Assembly: GCA_964058845.1 (NCBI GenBank)
Contig: CAXKVR010000015.1
Span: 1-64,000, forward strand
Source of the DNA: Carex sylvatica
Lineage: Eukaryota; Streptophyta; Magnoliopsida; Poales; Cyperaceae
Reading direction: 5' to 3'
Length of the DNA stretch: 64,000 nt
This document shows, in pieces, positions 22,515 through 33,695 of the stretch. The first letter of the stretch is position 1. Each line of letters opens with the position of its first letter. The position numbers and the translations under genes are program-made. The notes beneath the pieces were generated by a model. It was not told where the DNA came from and made no database searches. It worked only from the letters and a program-made list of their open reading frames with translations.

Positions 22515-25244
22515 TTGGGAAATATCATCGGCTTGGCTATTGGGCCGAATACAAAAATATTTAAGCTCTGATTGTAAAATTTGAAAATCAAGCAGCCCGG
22601 TATGAAATCATTGATAAAGTTTGCGGACCAATATATAAGAGCTAAAAATAGTATATACAGTCCGATTTTTTTCGGTAATTAATCCCACAAAGAATAGTTT
22701 ACAATAAATTCAGTGTTTTACATAGTTTCTTCTCAATAGGTTAAATGTGGTCGTATGCAACCACATCCTGGGTTCGTCTGGGCTCCAGTCGAATATGTGC
22801 GACATGCACATATAGCTAATATCTTAACTGAGGAATTTATCATTCATGCTGAGTCCTGAGGTAAGTAGCACGTGTCATGCGTGCTTAGCACACACCCCAA
22901 TCTTTTTTCATTTAATTTTTTTATTTTTCTGTTACCGTATACATTCATAATTCCTGTTACAAAACTATGACATTTTGGACCCACACAATTCTTTTTGTGA
23001 GGAAAAATCATATTTTCGATTTGATTTTTCTATTTTTTTTTTCTCGTTAGAGCACATTCATAGTTCTGTAAAGAATGATGATAGTTTGGACCCATGCACG
23101 AAGCTCTTTCTGGGGCAAAGATCATATTTTTTTTGGATTGGATATTTGGATGTGATTCGAACTAAAATTTTTCCTGGCCTTATCTAGTCCTAGTTCAACA
23201 CTTCACGGCTTCACCTGTGTACTAGATAGCTCCTTTGATCTATGTAGAACTTGAATGGTTGCTCCAGCTTCTTCAAGTTGCACGTCATTCCACTTCCACC
23301 CATGATGATTACCGCATATATACTCAATTTCTTACTATATATCCTATTGAATTCGACCAAATAATTTTTGTTTCCAATATTTCTTCCCACCACCTGTCTT
23401 ATTGCCATTTCTTATTTGAGAAACATACCCTCACTATAGGTTGACCTTTTGCATCAAATTGCTTATATCCACTTTCTCTGCTGTTCTGCTTATGTCCGTA
23501 TACTGATCTTCAATTTTTTATGTTAGTTTTTTCTCTCAATTTTTTTTGTTTGCCATATTTTGTACCAAATTTGCTCATTTTTGTGGATGTCTGGGAGGCC
23601 TATTTTCTTAGCTGGTCGGAGATTGTAGTTATACCCCTGTCTAACTTGCCAAATCCATGTCAAAATAACAGAAATTAAGAGAAAGAAGATTTTGCTATTT
23701 GCAACTTGCAAGATCCATTTCAAAATAACAGAAACTATCTCTGAGAGTTATGACTCAATAAACCAAATCTAGGGGAATTTGACCTGGTTATCATCAGAAC
23801 TGCGAGATAATATTTTGTGCACAGGTGATTCCGGGACATTGCAGCTATTGGTGTTCTTTCATTACTTACTAGGTTCCCTCAAAATACAATGTGTTTTACG
23901 AGGAAAAAAATGAGTTTTCTTTTTCATTTTCATCCGTACAGCGTGGTTGCAATTTGGAGTTGAATCCAATATGTTTTGGGGAAATTTCGCTACACAAAAA
24001 AAAAAATTTAGCTCACTTCAGCAATCATATACAAAATTTTATGATGGCCCTCACGTTTTCTTCTAATTTAATGGTTGTGGTCTGTGGGGAACTTGAGTTC
24101 AAATTTCATCTACCACATGATACAAATCTATATAATTTAAATTATTCTCTGCTTGGAATACGTTATTAGTAAAATAAATAAAATCTTCTAAACTTTAAAC
24201 TTTCGTTAGATACAAATAATTTAGACTGGCCTTACACATCCAAAATACATCCCATAAAATATAAGCAGTTGATTATTTTGATCAAAAGTGTAACTTACCT
24301 GATCCGTTAGATTTGAGTGCTAATTCCAACGAAAACCAAAGCCTCGAAGCTTAATTACCGACCCTTTTGTATACTGTATTGTACAATTGTATAACCGTAT
24401 AACTTGTAGGAAAGATAACATATTTTTCAATGCAAACTAGTAGTAGCTATTCCAAAAAACATGGTCTTTGATTGGATCTGGGCCGGACATGAATCTCGGG
24501 CTGGAATATATTGTGATAAGAAGGGCCCAGATGTGGCCCAGTTTCAATGTCTAACACACTTCCTTGTTCCGATGCCAATTTTTAAGTCCATCTATAATTG
24601 TGCAATTATTTCATCTACTGCGTAACATTGTTCGAGGATGAAATCAAACACCTCAAATAAATCATACATTTGGTATGTCAGTAATTTATCAAATAGATTA
24701 TTTACGTTGATTATAAGTTCATATAGTGAAGCAAGCAGTTCTAAATAGAAATTCGTACATAAGAAATAAACTTTGTTTTTTTTAAGAAACATAAGAAAGA
24801 GGGAGGAAACCTTAATTATCCTCCAGTAAATGCCCAAAATTTGCCCTTTGTACGGAGTGGGTGTAAAATTGGGAATGAATTTTTATTATATTTGAATCTG
24901 CGTTTGGTAACTTTTAATTTGCATGAATTTTACTAACTTCGGTTACTTTTGTATAAAAATGGGGTATTCAACATAATTGCAATCGGATAAAACTTTTTTT
25001 TTCTTTAAAAAAAAACTACTTAGAGTGTCATTAATAATTTCCTGTTATTTTTTGAATGATTATTTATTTTGGCCCCGCTGAACTAGAAACATTTATTTTA
25101 CAAAATAATGACATGCTTAACAAATGATGAAAACTCATTACAGTAACAATTAACTACTAATTTATTAACCCAAAAATAATTACCAATTTAAGAATACTCC
25201 AAACATTCATCAAGAAGGAAATTACAATTTCTTACCATATTAAT

Positions 25245-25401
25245 TTATTGATACCACTTATAATGACATAGAATAAATTGTTTGACCATTCCACCAGAAA
25301 TTGGATCTTTTATGTAATTTCTCAGCATAGCAGAATAAATTTCCTCCATTTGCGTCATGATATTTTGTGATCTCAGACCAATCCAATATTGATGCAATTG
25401 C
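25245..25401 (-). other. Possible terminal exon of an unrecognised gene
   Basis: On the minus strand a pyrimidine-rich stretch ends in cacag, followed by a 51-codon open frame ending TAA. The peptide includes QYWIGLRSQNIMTQMEEIYS and ends HYKWYQ. Composition looks protein-like rather than random AT. I do not recognise it and found no upstream partner exon, so it may be an orphan exon. Confidence 0.3.
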
Positions 25402-26696
25402 CTGTGAAAATTTCAACAAATGCAAGTATATATGTTTAAAAGTATAATCTACAGTATGTTGTCATGAAAGCAAAAAAAATAAAGTTTTTAAACTGCAGCA
25501 ATTATATTTTGACAGTGGAGGGAATCTATTTCCAAATAATAAATTCACTTATCATCTATTAAACAAGATATCACATTTATGTGTGCAAAACTTCAAAGCA
25601 CATGATTTGCAAATAAAAAACTATTGAATAATATGGACAATAAATTAGAGATTTTTTAGCCTTTAAAATTTGTATGAAGAGTAAAATTGAATAATATGGA
25701 CAATAGATATAATGATACTTGTTATTTTCACAACTTGTACACCTTTGTTTGCATGTTTGTTGTCTGTTGATTTGTTGGATTCAAATCTACTACTTTTCTT
25801 AAGAAAAGGAGCACCCTCTTATTCTTTAATCCGGACTGTTTAAAATTGATCACACGGCTTCAATTACATTTGATTCATTTTAATAAATTATATTGATATA
25901 AAAGAAAAAAAATAATTGAAACCGTGTGATCGATTTTGAAAGGTCCGAATGGAAGAATAGGAGGGTAGAAAAGGAGGAGATTTGATTCCGATTTTTTTAT
26001 GTGGCTCAATCTTTTACAATCAATCAACGCAATTCCAATATTTTTGTTTTTGGCTTTTATATTATTGTTGGTAATGTTTTCATTGGCTTCTTCCAATAAC
26101 TCAATATTGATAACATTAATTCCAAAAATAGTTAAATTTACTTTATACAACAAGTAATGCATTAATTAACTAAATGATCATTTATAAATGCTATTTATAT
26201 GGTTCTTGAGAAATGTAAACTGGGTGAGCTAACTAAACCTAAACTCACAAAGTATATGACACCTAATATCATATTTGTTAATTTATCTCGTACAAACATT
26301 ACATATTTAAAAATTCAAACCGCATGACTAAATCATGCATGCTTAGCATAATGCTTATTTATGCATCTTTCTCGAGGTCACAAACATCGCAATATGTCAA
26401 AAAATTTATCCACTTTATTTTTCATCAGCTTCCCAAGAGGAACTTGTTAGTCACAAAGAAACATCATAATTTCTCCGTTCAGAAACTAATGGACAGCTGA
26501 TTTCTCTGTGAATGATAACAGAAAAAATAGGAACTCATAAAAATATAAATGATTTTTAATAAATATTAGGTGTAAATTTTGGGAGCGGGGTTAGAAACGG
26601 ACATCAAACCGAAATATGTTTGATGCCCAATCTAAATTGTTTAATTCACGTCGAATTTTGTGCGTGTGAATTTAAGTCTGCATAAATCGTAAACAC
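25402..26696. other. AT-rich spacer, no gene seen
   Basis: No protein-like frames. An inverted motif pair with cacacggcttcaatt (around 25851) and aattgaaaccgtgtg (around 25913) marks a small fold-back of about 80 bp. Otherwise nothing notable. Confidence 0.45.
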
Positions 26697-26704
26697 GTGG
26701 TTCG

Positions 26705-27236
26705 GAACTAGGGCTGCTCATCAGCCGTGTTGAGTCTGAGTTGAATTTGAGTTGCTAATTTAATTTTGAATTAAAAATTTTAATTTGAAATCAACTTGCG
26801 AGCAACTCGAATCGAGACGAGTCGACTCGTAACTCATAATATAATACATGAAACAACCTAATTTAATTATAACAAAAGAAATATTACATATTTTACTAAA
26901 ATAATGTATAATTAAAGAATGTACATAATGAGACAATAGCCAATACATAATTAAAAATTACAAAAATATCAAAATAGTACATAATTAAAAATTAACAAAC
27001 AGATAAAGTTTAGTGATTTGAGAAGTGATGATTTTTTTCTTAATTTCAACAATAGATTGTGGAAAACATGTATAAGGTTTGAGAACACAAAAATTAGAAA
27101 TATATGACTTAGAATTTGATGTGAGTCCAACTGAGTTGATTCCGAACTGAATTGGAGGTAACTTAAATTCGACTTATAAATCAATCCATTTCAATTCAAG
27201 TTATTAGCGAGTCGTGAGTTTTTTTGCGCATTGCTA
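26705..27236. mobile_element. Putative non-autonomous hAT-like element
   Basis: gtggttcg occurs at 26697-26704 and again at 27237-27244 as a candidate 8-bp target duplication. The inner ends resemble each other weakly (tagggctgctca versus tagcaatgcgca read inward), with four extra bases on the left. Subterminal regions contain repeated gagtt, actcg and gactcg motifs. No coding capacity. The imperfect ends keep confidence moderate. Confidence 0.42.
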
Positions 27237-27277
27237 GTGGTTCGTACAAATCAGAATTATTTCAAGCAACTATTAAT

Positions 27278-27681
27278 GAGTTTGGCTAGTATAACATCAG
27301 TGTTATTTCAATCTATATAACACCAACTATAAAACCTATCAAATCAACTTCAAACGGTAAATCCATTCAAACCGATCTACTTCATTAGTTGTGCGTTTAC
27401 ATGCAAAATTTACAACTTTTCGAATTTATTTAGTATTAGGTCAAGCGGTCAAATATGTGAGTTTTTAAGTTAATTTTAATACATTAATATTTTAATATTT
27501 TTACCGCTTGATTTGATACTAAAATAACTCGAAAATATAAAAAAAATTGTATGTAAACGCATCACACATAATATAAAATGGTTTGAACAGTTTGAATTTA
27601 CCGTTTGAAATCGATTTGATAGATTTTAGAGTTGACATTATATAAATTAAAATAACACTGATGCTATACTAGCCAAACTCG
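27278..27681. mobile_element. MULE-like fold-back element with arms of about 190 bp
   Basis: The left arm starts gagtttggctagtata; the right arm ends tatactagccaaactc. The arms match at roughly 80 percent over most of the element and meet near 27480. The target duplication is ctattaat (27270-27277 and 27682-27689), which can be read as nine bases with one mismatch, as expected for MULEs. No coding capacity. Confidence 0.75.
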
Positions 27682-27689
27682 CTATTAAT

Positions 27690-28227
27690 AATCACAAAAT
27701 CAGCTTAGTAAAAAGTTATTGTTGGAAGTACAATTTTTGCCACGTGCACAATAATCGACCATTTGTCAATGAATAGAAAAAGAGAGGACTCGGATTCTTC
27801 TAAGCGGGGTGTTCTCCGAAACCAAAGCCGGCGGCGCTGTGTTCTTCCTCTTCAAACCCTAGATGCTCTCTCTCTTTCCTCCTCCTCTGGAACTGCTATG
27901 CTTGTCCGACATCCACTAGTCAATTTAAAGTCGGTTGGTGACAATGCCATAAATGATACATAATTGTTTAAATTATCTTATTGTTAGCTACATTCTCATG
28001 GTGCTAATAACACTAATTGTTTAAATTATCTTTTTGGGCTCACATTTTATAATGCCATAACACTGATGAAACAGTGACTGGTTGGACATTCATCAAACAC
28101 CTTATGTGCATAATAGAATATAGAATTTTTATAGGAACTTATTAAAGGAAGATGGTACATCACTATTATTTCCAACAAGATATGATAAGTATATAATTGA
28201 TACAACTACAATACCTCTGGATAGCGC
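27690..28227. other. Spacer with a short GC-richer coding-like tract
   Basis: 27766-27960 is less AT-rich and contains aaaccctag, a motif common at plant gene starts, followed by a pyrimidine-rich tract. A 65-codon frame there is unrecognised. The sequence around 28130-28227 reads openly through the later hAT insertion site (KEDGTSLLFP..). It may be part of an old gene or retrotransposon broken by the hAT. Confidence 0.3.
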
Positions 28228-28316
28228 TAGTGTGGGAAAAATAGCACGCCGGAGCCGGGAACGGCATGGCACGTGTTACTGTTTCGTGCCGTGGCTTGTG
28301 TGTCTTGTGTCGTCAC

Positions 28317-29202
28317 TAGGGGTGGCAACGAATCGAACCAAACCGAACTTATCCTAGGTTTGGGTTTGGTTTGAATTAATTTCGAACCGAACCTGGTTTG
28401 ATTTGTTTCGAATCGAACCTATTTCGAACCGAATTAATTGCGAACTACACATTTTTCGAATCGAACCCGAATCGAATTACGAACCAAATTATTTTTTAGC
28501 AGCCCTAGTTATACTGATAGTTTATACATTAATTTTTTTCTCGCGGGACAAAATTCACATGGCTTCCTTTTACCAGTATAAATGAGTGTTTTTAAGTTGA
28601 AAAATTATTCATGAAAAAATACATCACAACAAATAATCGTAAAAAGAGGATTAAGTACAAGAACTGAAATATACAGTAAAACAAGTAATCGTATCTCGAG
28701 TGCTCACTCGATCAAACTCTTGATCAGACCATCTAATAAAGTGAGAATCCGAAAGGTAGAGAAGGAGGAGGAGATACGGCCGAAGAGAGAGGAAAGACAG
28801 CCATCTAGGCTGGAGAGAGGAGAGACAGCCACTCGCCGAGAGCGTCGGCTAGATTTTGGAGCGAGAGGGAGAGTGAGTTAGGGAGAGGCAGAAAGAGAAC
28901 TAGGTTATTAAGATTTGAAAGCGATGGAGCGTCGGCTAAGTTAAATTATAACTCTCTATCTTGGATTTTAATTTTATTAGGTAAATGAACAACCGATGTT
29001 ATTATGAGATTCGAACCACAAAAAAATCACGAACCTATTTCGATCGAACCAAACTAGGTTTGAGTTTGGTTTGAATTAATTCCGAACCGAACCTGGTTTG
29101 GTTCGTTTCAATTCGAACCCATTTCGAATCGAATTAAACTCGAATCAAACCCGAATCAAACCCGAATCGAATTTCGAACCTCGAATTTTTTTGCCAGCCC
29201 TA
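28317..29202. mobile_element. Nested hAT element 1 (886 bp)
   Basis: Terminal repeats are taggggtggcaa and ttgccagcccta, flanked by the perfect 8-bp duplication gtcgtcac (28309-28316 and 29203-29210), which belongs to the outer element. Subterminal arrays of cgaaccgaac and tttggtttgaatta motifs occur at both ends. No transposase frame. Confidence 0.87.
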
Positions 29203-29411
29203 GTCGTCACTATTTATGTGTCGTGACCATCCCTTGACATTTTGGTCACAGCACGCGAAAGATCTAGTCACAGCATGGCACGGCACGTAATCACACGAGT
29301 CATGTGTAATTAGGACCGTTAGGTCTTAATCAAATGGTGAATCTTGAAGAAACTAACTTAAATTATAAAAGTGACTAGTTACGTTTGGACACGGCACACG
29401 AGTCACGGCGT

Positions 29412-29631
29412 CAGTGGCGAAATCAAGAATGATCAGTAGGGGGGGTCTAACTAGAGACGGATCGCTCAATCGCATGCCATTGTCACCTCGTCGCGGGGCT
29501 CAGTCGCCAGAGTGTCATTGGGGGGGCCAGAGTGCCATCGCGGAGCCCAGTCGCCCAGTGCCATCTGTATATTTTTTTGGACCAAGGGGGGGCCAGGGCC
29601 CAGGTTGGCCTAGGCCTTGGTTCTGTCCCTG
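29412..29631. mobile_element. Nested hAT element 2 (220 bp)
   Basis: Ends are cagtggcgaaatca and, inward from the right, cagggacagaacca, flanked by cacggcgt (29404-29411) and cacggtgt (29632-29639), an 8-bp duplication with one transition. The interior is GC-rich with G runs. Plus-strand frame 29414-29641 is a shadow of this element. Confidence 0.68.
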
Positions 29632-29781
29632 CACGGTGTGACTCGCGTGTCGTGACCACTCCTTGATATTTTGATCACGGCACGGCACGGATCACTGTTC
29701 ACTTAATTACGACACAGCACAAGACCAAAGTCACGACGTGTTAGTCACAACACGGCACGTTTTTTCCACTCTAGATAGCGC

Positions 29782-29990
29782 TGTAACCAACTCAACCTGA
29801 TGCAACTACTTTCTGTTAAACACTTAGCTAGACTTAGTTACTGTAAGCAGTTGTACTTGTATGTATTACTCTCTATAAATACATACATGTAAACAGAAAG
29901 GTTAATACAATAATTGAGCAATTATTTTAATCAAGCTTGCTGTCTTCTTCGCTTATCTCTTTAATATATTGCAAATACGTCCCAAATAAA
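29782..29990 (+). other. LTR- or promoter-like remnant
   Basis: ctctataaatacatac followed about 30 bases later by an AT-rich aatacaataa stretch, then a T/C-rich tail, resembles the U3-R part of a copia LTR. No second LTR, primer-binding site or gag-pol was found. The left part seems to continue left of the hAT (before 28220). Confidence 0.28.
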
Positions 29991-31224
29991 TTTTCAAAAA
30001 TTAAGATTAATAAACTATCAAGATTCTACATGTATTATTTTTTTATTTTGTTTTTTACAAATTAGGCCCGCCGGTCATATCTTCTTTATTTAAATAAAGA
30101 GAGAAACATTAAAATATGAAAGCGGTCAGATAAGAATAATCGAAGAGTGAAACATATTTAATAGTGTATCATGAAGAAAGGACTTTAAAGAAATAATCTT
30201 TTTAGAGGGTGGGTCAAGCCTCCATTTTTTTTCACTATCTTTTCACTAATTAATTTGTCTTTACTTTTAAAATTTCTAATAATTAAACTCAAATGTCAAG
30301 AAAAAATTATATTAGACGCGTGATCTTTATTATTTTCTTTATGTCTATATAAAAATTATATCACTTTTGCATTTTGTTTTATTTGAGATAAGAATTTAAA
30401 AAAAAAACATCAAAAATATTTCTGCATATTTTTCCAAGCTTCTAATGGTAATTAAAACAAAGTCAAATGTCGTAATTTTTTGCATATGCATAAAACACTA
30501 TTTTAGATAATATCTAATTGTTGATTTTTTTTTCATTTGAGTATTGAAATTTTAGGTATTATATGAACTTAGTAAAGATTAAAAAATTGGAGGCATTTAA
30601 ATTCTTTTCATCTTTTTCATGTATAAAACTAGATTATAGACTTCTTCTTTTGGATTAGATAGTTTACTACGTCACTTCCTTTATTTTTCTTATTAACTTT
30701 TTCCTCTTGTCAAGTGCCAATTGGTGAATTCACGCGGGTCCTAAAATATTGAATATATCGATCGGGTAATTAATTTAGAAGAGGATTAATTTGTAATCAT
30801 CTATAAACTTAATTTTTCCAGGTGAATTCCAAAGCAGCATCTTTCTTTTTTCTATTGAAAATCTTCCTCACTCAAAATCTGAGCCCTCATGGCGAAATTC
30901 TCGGATCCTGCTTTTCAGAACAAAAATAAGTTTAATGTTTTAACGGATTTTGATAAGATGCGTACCTTTCTCATGATTTCTTAATTGAAAGAAAGCCCTA
31001 GAGCAATTAAACTTTCTTATAGATGCACGAAGCGATGAACGAAATTTTGATTCATATCCCTAATTGGGGCCGTTTGGCAACAAAGACTTAAGACTTAATT
31101 TTACCGAACAACAGAATTTCTTAGCACGGATTAAGAACATCTCATTTAACTTCTTTTGTCTGAACTTTAAGGCAGATACATATCCATTGCTTTTTTTGTT
31201 CTTCCTATCTCTCTCTTAAAAAAA
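29991..31224 (+). other. Spacer with one possible first-exon fragment
   Basis: Mostly AT-rich with no gene. At 30889-30980 a pyrimidine-rich leader precedes an ATG and a short open frame (MAKFSDPAFQNKNKFNVLT..) that could splice at gtacct near 30960 or simply ends after about 30 codons. I do not recognise it. From 31073, gggccgtttggcaac resembles the outer end of some hAT elements, but no partner end was found. Confidence 0.3.
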
Positions 31225-31310
31225 GAGGAGAGAGAGAGAATCACATGGGAGAGGGAGGAGGAGGAGAGAGAGAATCACATGGGAGAGAGAGGAGGAGAGA
31301 GAGAGAGAAT
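31225..31310. repeat. GA-rich tandem repeat
   Basis: Two units of about 33 bp, each with gagagaatcacatgggagag, within a longer purine-rich GA tract. Confidence 0.8.
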
Positions 31311-31950
31311 AGCAGCAGAAAAGCACGGAATTAAAGAGCACTGGATCTCATTCTCTTTAAGGCACCCATATCACTTTCATTTAGCCTCCTTAGCTTTTAT
31401 CTACGAATTAAGACAATCGAACATTAGTTCTTTCGCACTCTTTAAACTCTTAATCATTTACTCTTAATCTTTTATTGCCTAACAGAAGAGGAAAAAAATT
31501 CAAAGTTGCCCTCATATTTTTTTTTTAGAAACTGATCCTACCAGTGACTCTTATTGCTTTTCAAGCGTTTTTTTTTTTTTTTTTAAATTTAAGAAGATAT
31601 GGCACTCATATCTTATTACATACACATTGATGCACTACTGAGATTAGCCAGAATATAAAAAATCGGCACGTTATCGATGTTTTTACAATAAAATAACGAT
31701 GCACGTGTTTTAAAATTAATCATAGTATAATTTACAATAAAGTATCGATAAACTGTAATAGAGGACCAAAGATCAATAAAAAAGCTAGTCTGATTATACC
31801 CAGCACCATGGCAAGAGCTAGCCCTCCATTCGGGAAAAAAAAAAAAAGATTATTGCTGCAAAAGGAGGTTCTAATTTAAAGTTTTCGATATTTTATATTA
31901 AGTGATTGATACATTTAACCTCCGACTCAGCAATTTATAAATATAATATA
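31311..31950. other. Spacer, no gene seen
   Basis: AT-rich sequence with homopolymer T and A runs (about 31568-31584, 31838-31850). No coding or RNA feature recognised. Confidence 0.5.
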
Positions 31951-32304
31951 TGAGGAGGGATTCAACTGTAATATTTGTAAGTTATGATATCTTATAATAT
32001 TTTGGTTTTGCAATTTTAAAGTTCAAACAGTCAATTCAAACTGTTTAATATGAGATAATATTAAAATGTGTTTGGAGATCAAATTTTATATTTTTTTTTG
32101 AAATTTTACTATTTATTAAGGACTTACAAAACTGTTGTTTTTAGTAAACAAATTAAAAAAAATGTAAATTTTGATCTTCAAGGATATTTTAATATAAAGA
32201 TCATGTTGAACGGTTTGGATCGATTATTTGAATTTTGAAAATCACAAAATCAAATTGTTGTAAAATATTATAACTTATAAATATTATAATTGGATCCTTT
32301 CTTA
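31951..32304. mobile_element. Long fold-back MITE, family member 1
   Basis: Left arm from gaggagggattcaact, right arm ending attggatccttt; arms pair over about 150 bp. It has the conserved inner core shared with 32344-32737, 55732-56158 and 57562-57926 (left arm: a cttggagac-like block then aaattttatattttt; right arm: gaacggttt.gatcgattatttgaa). Flanked by TA-rich DNA, consistent with a TA target. Confidence 0.68.
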
Positions 32305-32343
32305 TAATATAAATCATGTGACTCATACAATATAATTATATAT

Positions 32344-32737
32344 GAGAGGGTTCAAATGCACCCAAATTTTTGTGCATCCAAATGCACTCTATCTTTCATA
32401 TCTTTTATCTCTATTTTTAAAGTCAAAACAGTCAATTCGAACCGTTAGATGCGATATATATATTAAGATGTGCTTGGAGACCAAATTTTATATTTTTTGA
32501 AATTTGTTTACTTTTTAATAAACCACGAAAATCGCTGATTCAATGGTCTAGAAAATATAAAATCAGTGATTTTCAAAGTGTCTTAATAAATAGTAAAAAA
32601 ATTCCAAAAAATATAAAATTTGATCTTCAAGTACATCTTAATATATATATCGCATCTAACGGTTCGGATTGACTATTCGGACTTTAAAAATGAAGAAATT
32701 TTTTTTGAAAGATATGGTGCATTTGAAGCCTCCTCAT
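32344..32737. mobile_element. Long fold-back MITE, family member 2
   Basis: Left end gagagggttcaaatgcac, right end inward gaggaggcttcaaatgcac. Arms include tcgaaccgttagatgcgata and its partner tatcgcatctaacggttcgg, and pair to a centre near 32545. The left arm carries a small internal duplication of caaatgcac. Same core as member 1. Confidence 0.74.
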
Positions 32738-32969
32738 TATATATATATATTTACGAACATAATTTGTATCATGTGATTCATGCAGTAGTTAAAAATACAA
32801 CCCCAAAATTAATAAGTTGCAAGCACGCCAATCTGTAAAACCGTTAGGGATCAACGCACATTGTGAGTTGTGACAATTAAACCAAGTTGGAAATTGAAAA
32901 TTAATAGTGAGACAAAAACAAATATATTCTCAAGTAAGAAGAGCAGTTCGATTAAGAGCTGTCAGGCCG

Positions 32970-33695
32970 TAGGGGTGTACAAAAATGCTGTCGATCTATC
33001 CGATCCGTATTTTAGCGGATTGAGATGTTATTGGGTCGGGTATGGGTTGGATTTTGACAAATCCGTTACTCTGGATCGAATCATAGATTTGCTCTTAATA
33101 ACATGTTTATATCCGGACCCAGCCTCAAATCTATATTTTTACATTTTTACATAACTTCTCTTTCTATTTACTTCTCTTTTTATATTTGCTGACAAACTTA
33201 ACTTTTATTTTTTATCACATCTTTATTATTATTTCAGGCACCAGAAAGCTAAAATGTTGGAACTCTGAAGATATTTAAGAGCTTTAAGTTTAATTTGAAT
33301 TTGAATTGTTATATTTTTTTATTTCATTGATTTTATATGCGATTGTTATATGTCGCTGTCTTTTTTTTTAGATATTACATTCTGTATATATATATATTTT
33401 TTTTTTTATGGATGTTTTATGCTAAATTATTTCTATTTTATTTATGTTTGTCACTTTTATTTGTACCTAGTTTTAATAAAAATAGTAAAAAGATATATAA
33501 TAGATTTTCGATCAAAATTATAATCCGTTTAACCCATCTAGCCCGCATAACCCGTAATAATCCGTATATAAAAAAATAGATAGGTTGGGTTGAGTTATGG
33601 GTGGGTCAAGTAAAGAATTTTTTTTTAATCTGATGTAATCGGATTGGATTCAAATTTTAATAAAATATCATCGATCCGTCCGTTGTACACCGGGT
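32970..33695. mobile_element. Degenerate hAT-like element
   Basis: taggggtgtacaaaaatg on the left and ttgtacaccgggta on the right resemble hAT ends with a shared ggtgtacaa core. The interior has repeated gatccg, gggtcggg and gggttgg motifs near both ends. No target duplication is evident. Frames 32870-33154 and 33644-33841 lie in its ends and are not genes. Confidence 0.4.

Larger units (their letters stand above)
15396..25099. repeat. Tandem segmental duplication, copy 2
   Basis: Counterpart of 1-8441. It contains two blocks missing from copy 1: 19423-20063 and a hAT insertion at 21872-22514. Spacer after 17276 (17277-19042, 20064-21863, 22523-25099) is AT-rich and shows no gene, like its copy 1 counterpart. 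Confidence 0.93.
28228..29773. mobile_element. Outer hAT element hosting two nested hATs
   Basis: Ends are tagtgtgggaaaaa and, inward from the right, tagagtggaaaaaa. They are flanked by the perfect 8-bp target duplication gatagcgc (28220-28227 and 29774-29781). Subterminal regions are dense in cacggcacg and gtcacgacacg type motifs on both strands. Removing the two nested insertions leaves about 420 bp, a non-autonomous element. No transposase. Confidence 0.85.

Noticed and set aside
22039..22591. Several overlapping frames rich in RIR and DTY repeats
   Set aside because: They translate the gatacg/cgtatc subterminal arrays of the hAT element.
29414..29641. 75-residue proline- and glycine-rich frame
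   Set aside because: It lies across the small nested hAT element and its target duplication; no protein family.
27720..29990. Complete copia LTR beginning tgttggaag
   Set aside because: The proposed ends show no 5-bp target duplication, and the stretch contains non-LTR-like GC-rich sequence; only a weak LTR-like remnant was kept.
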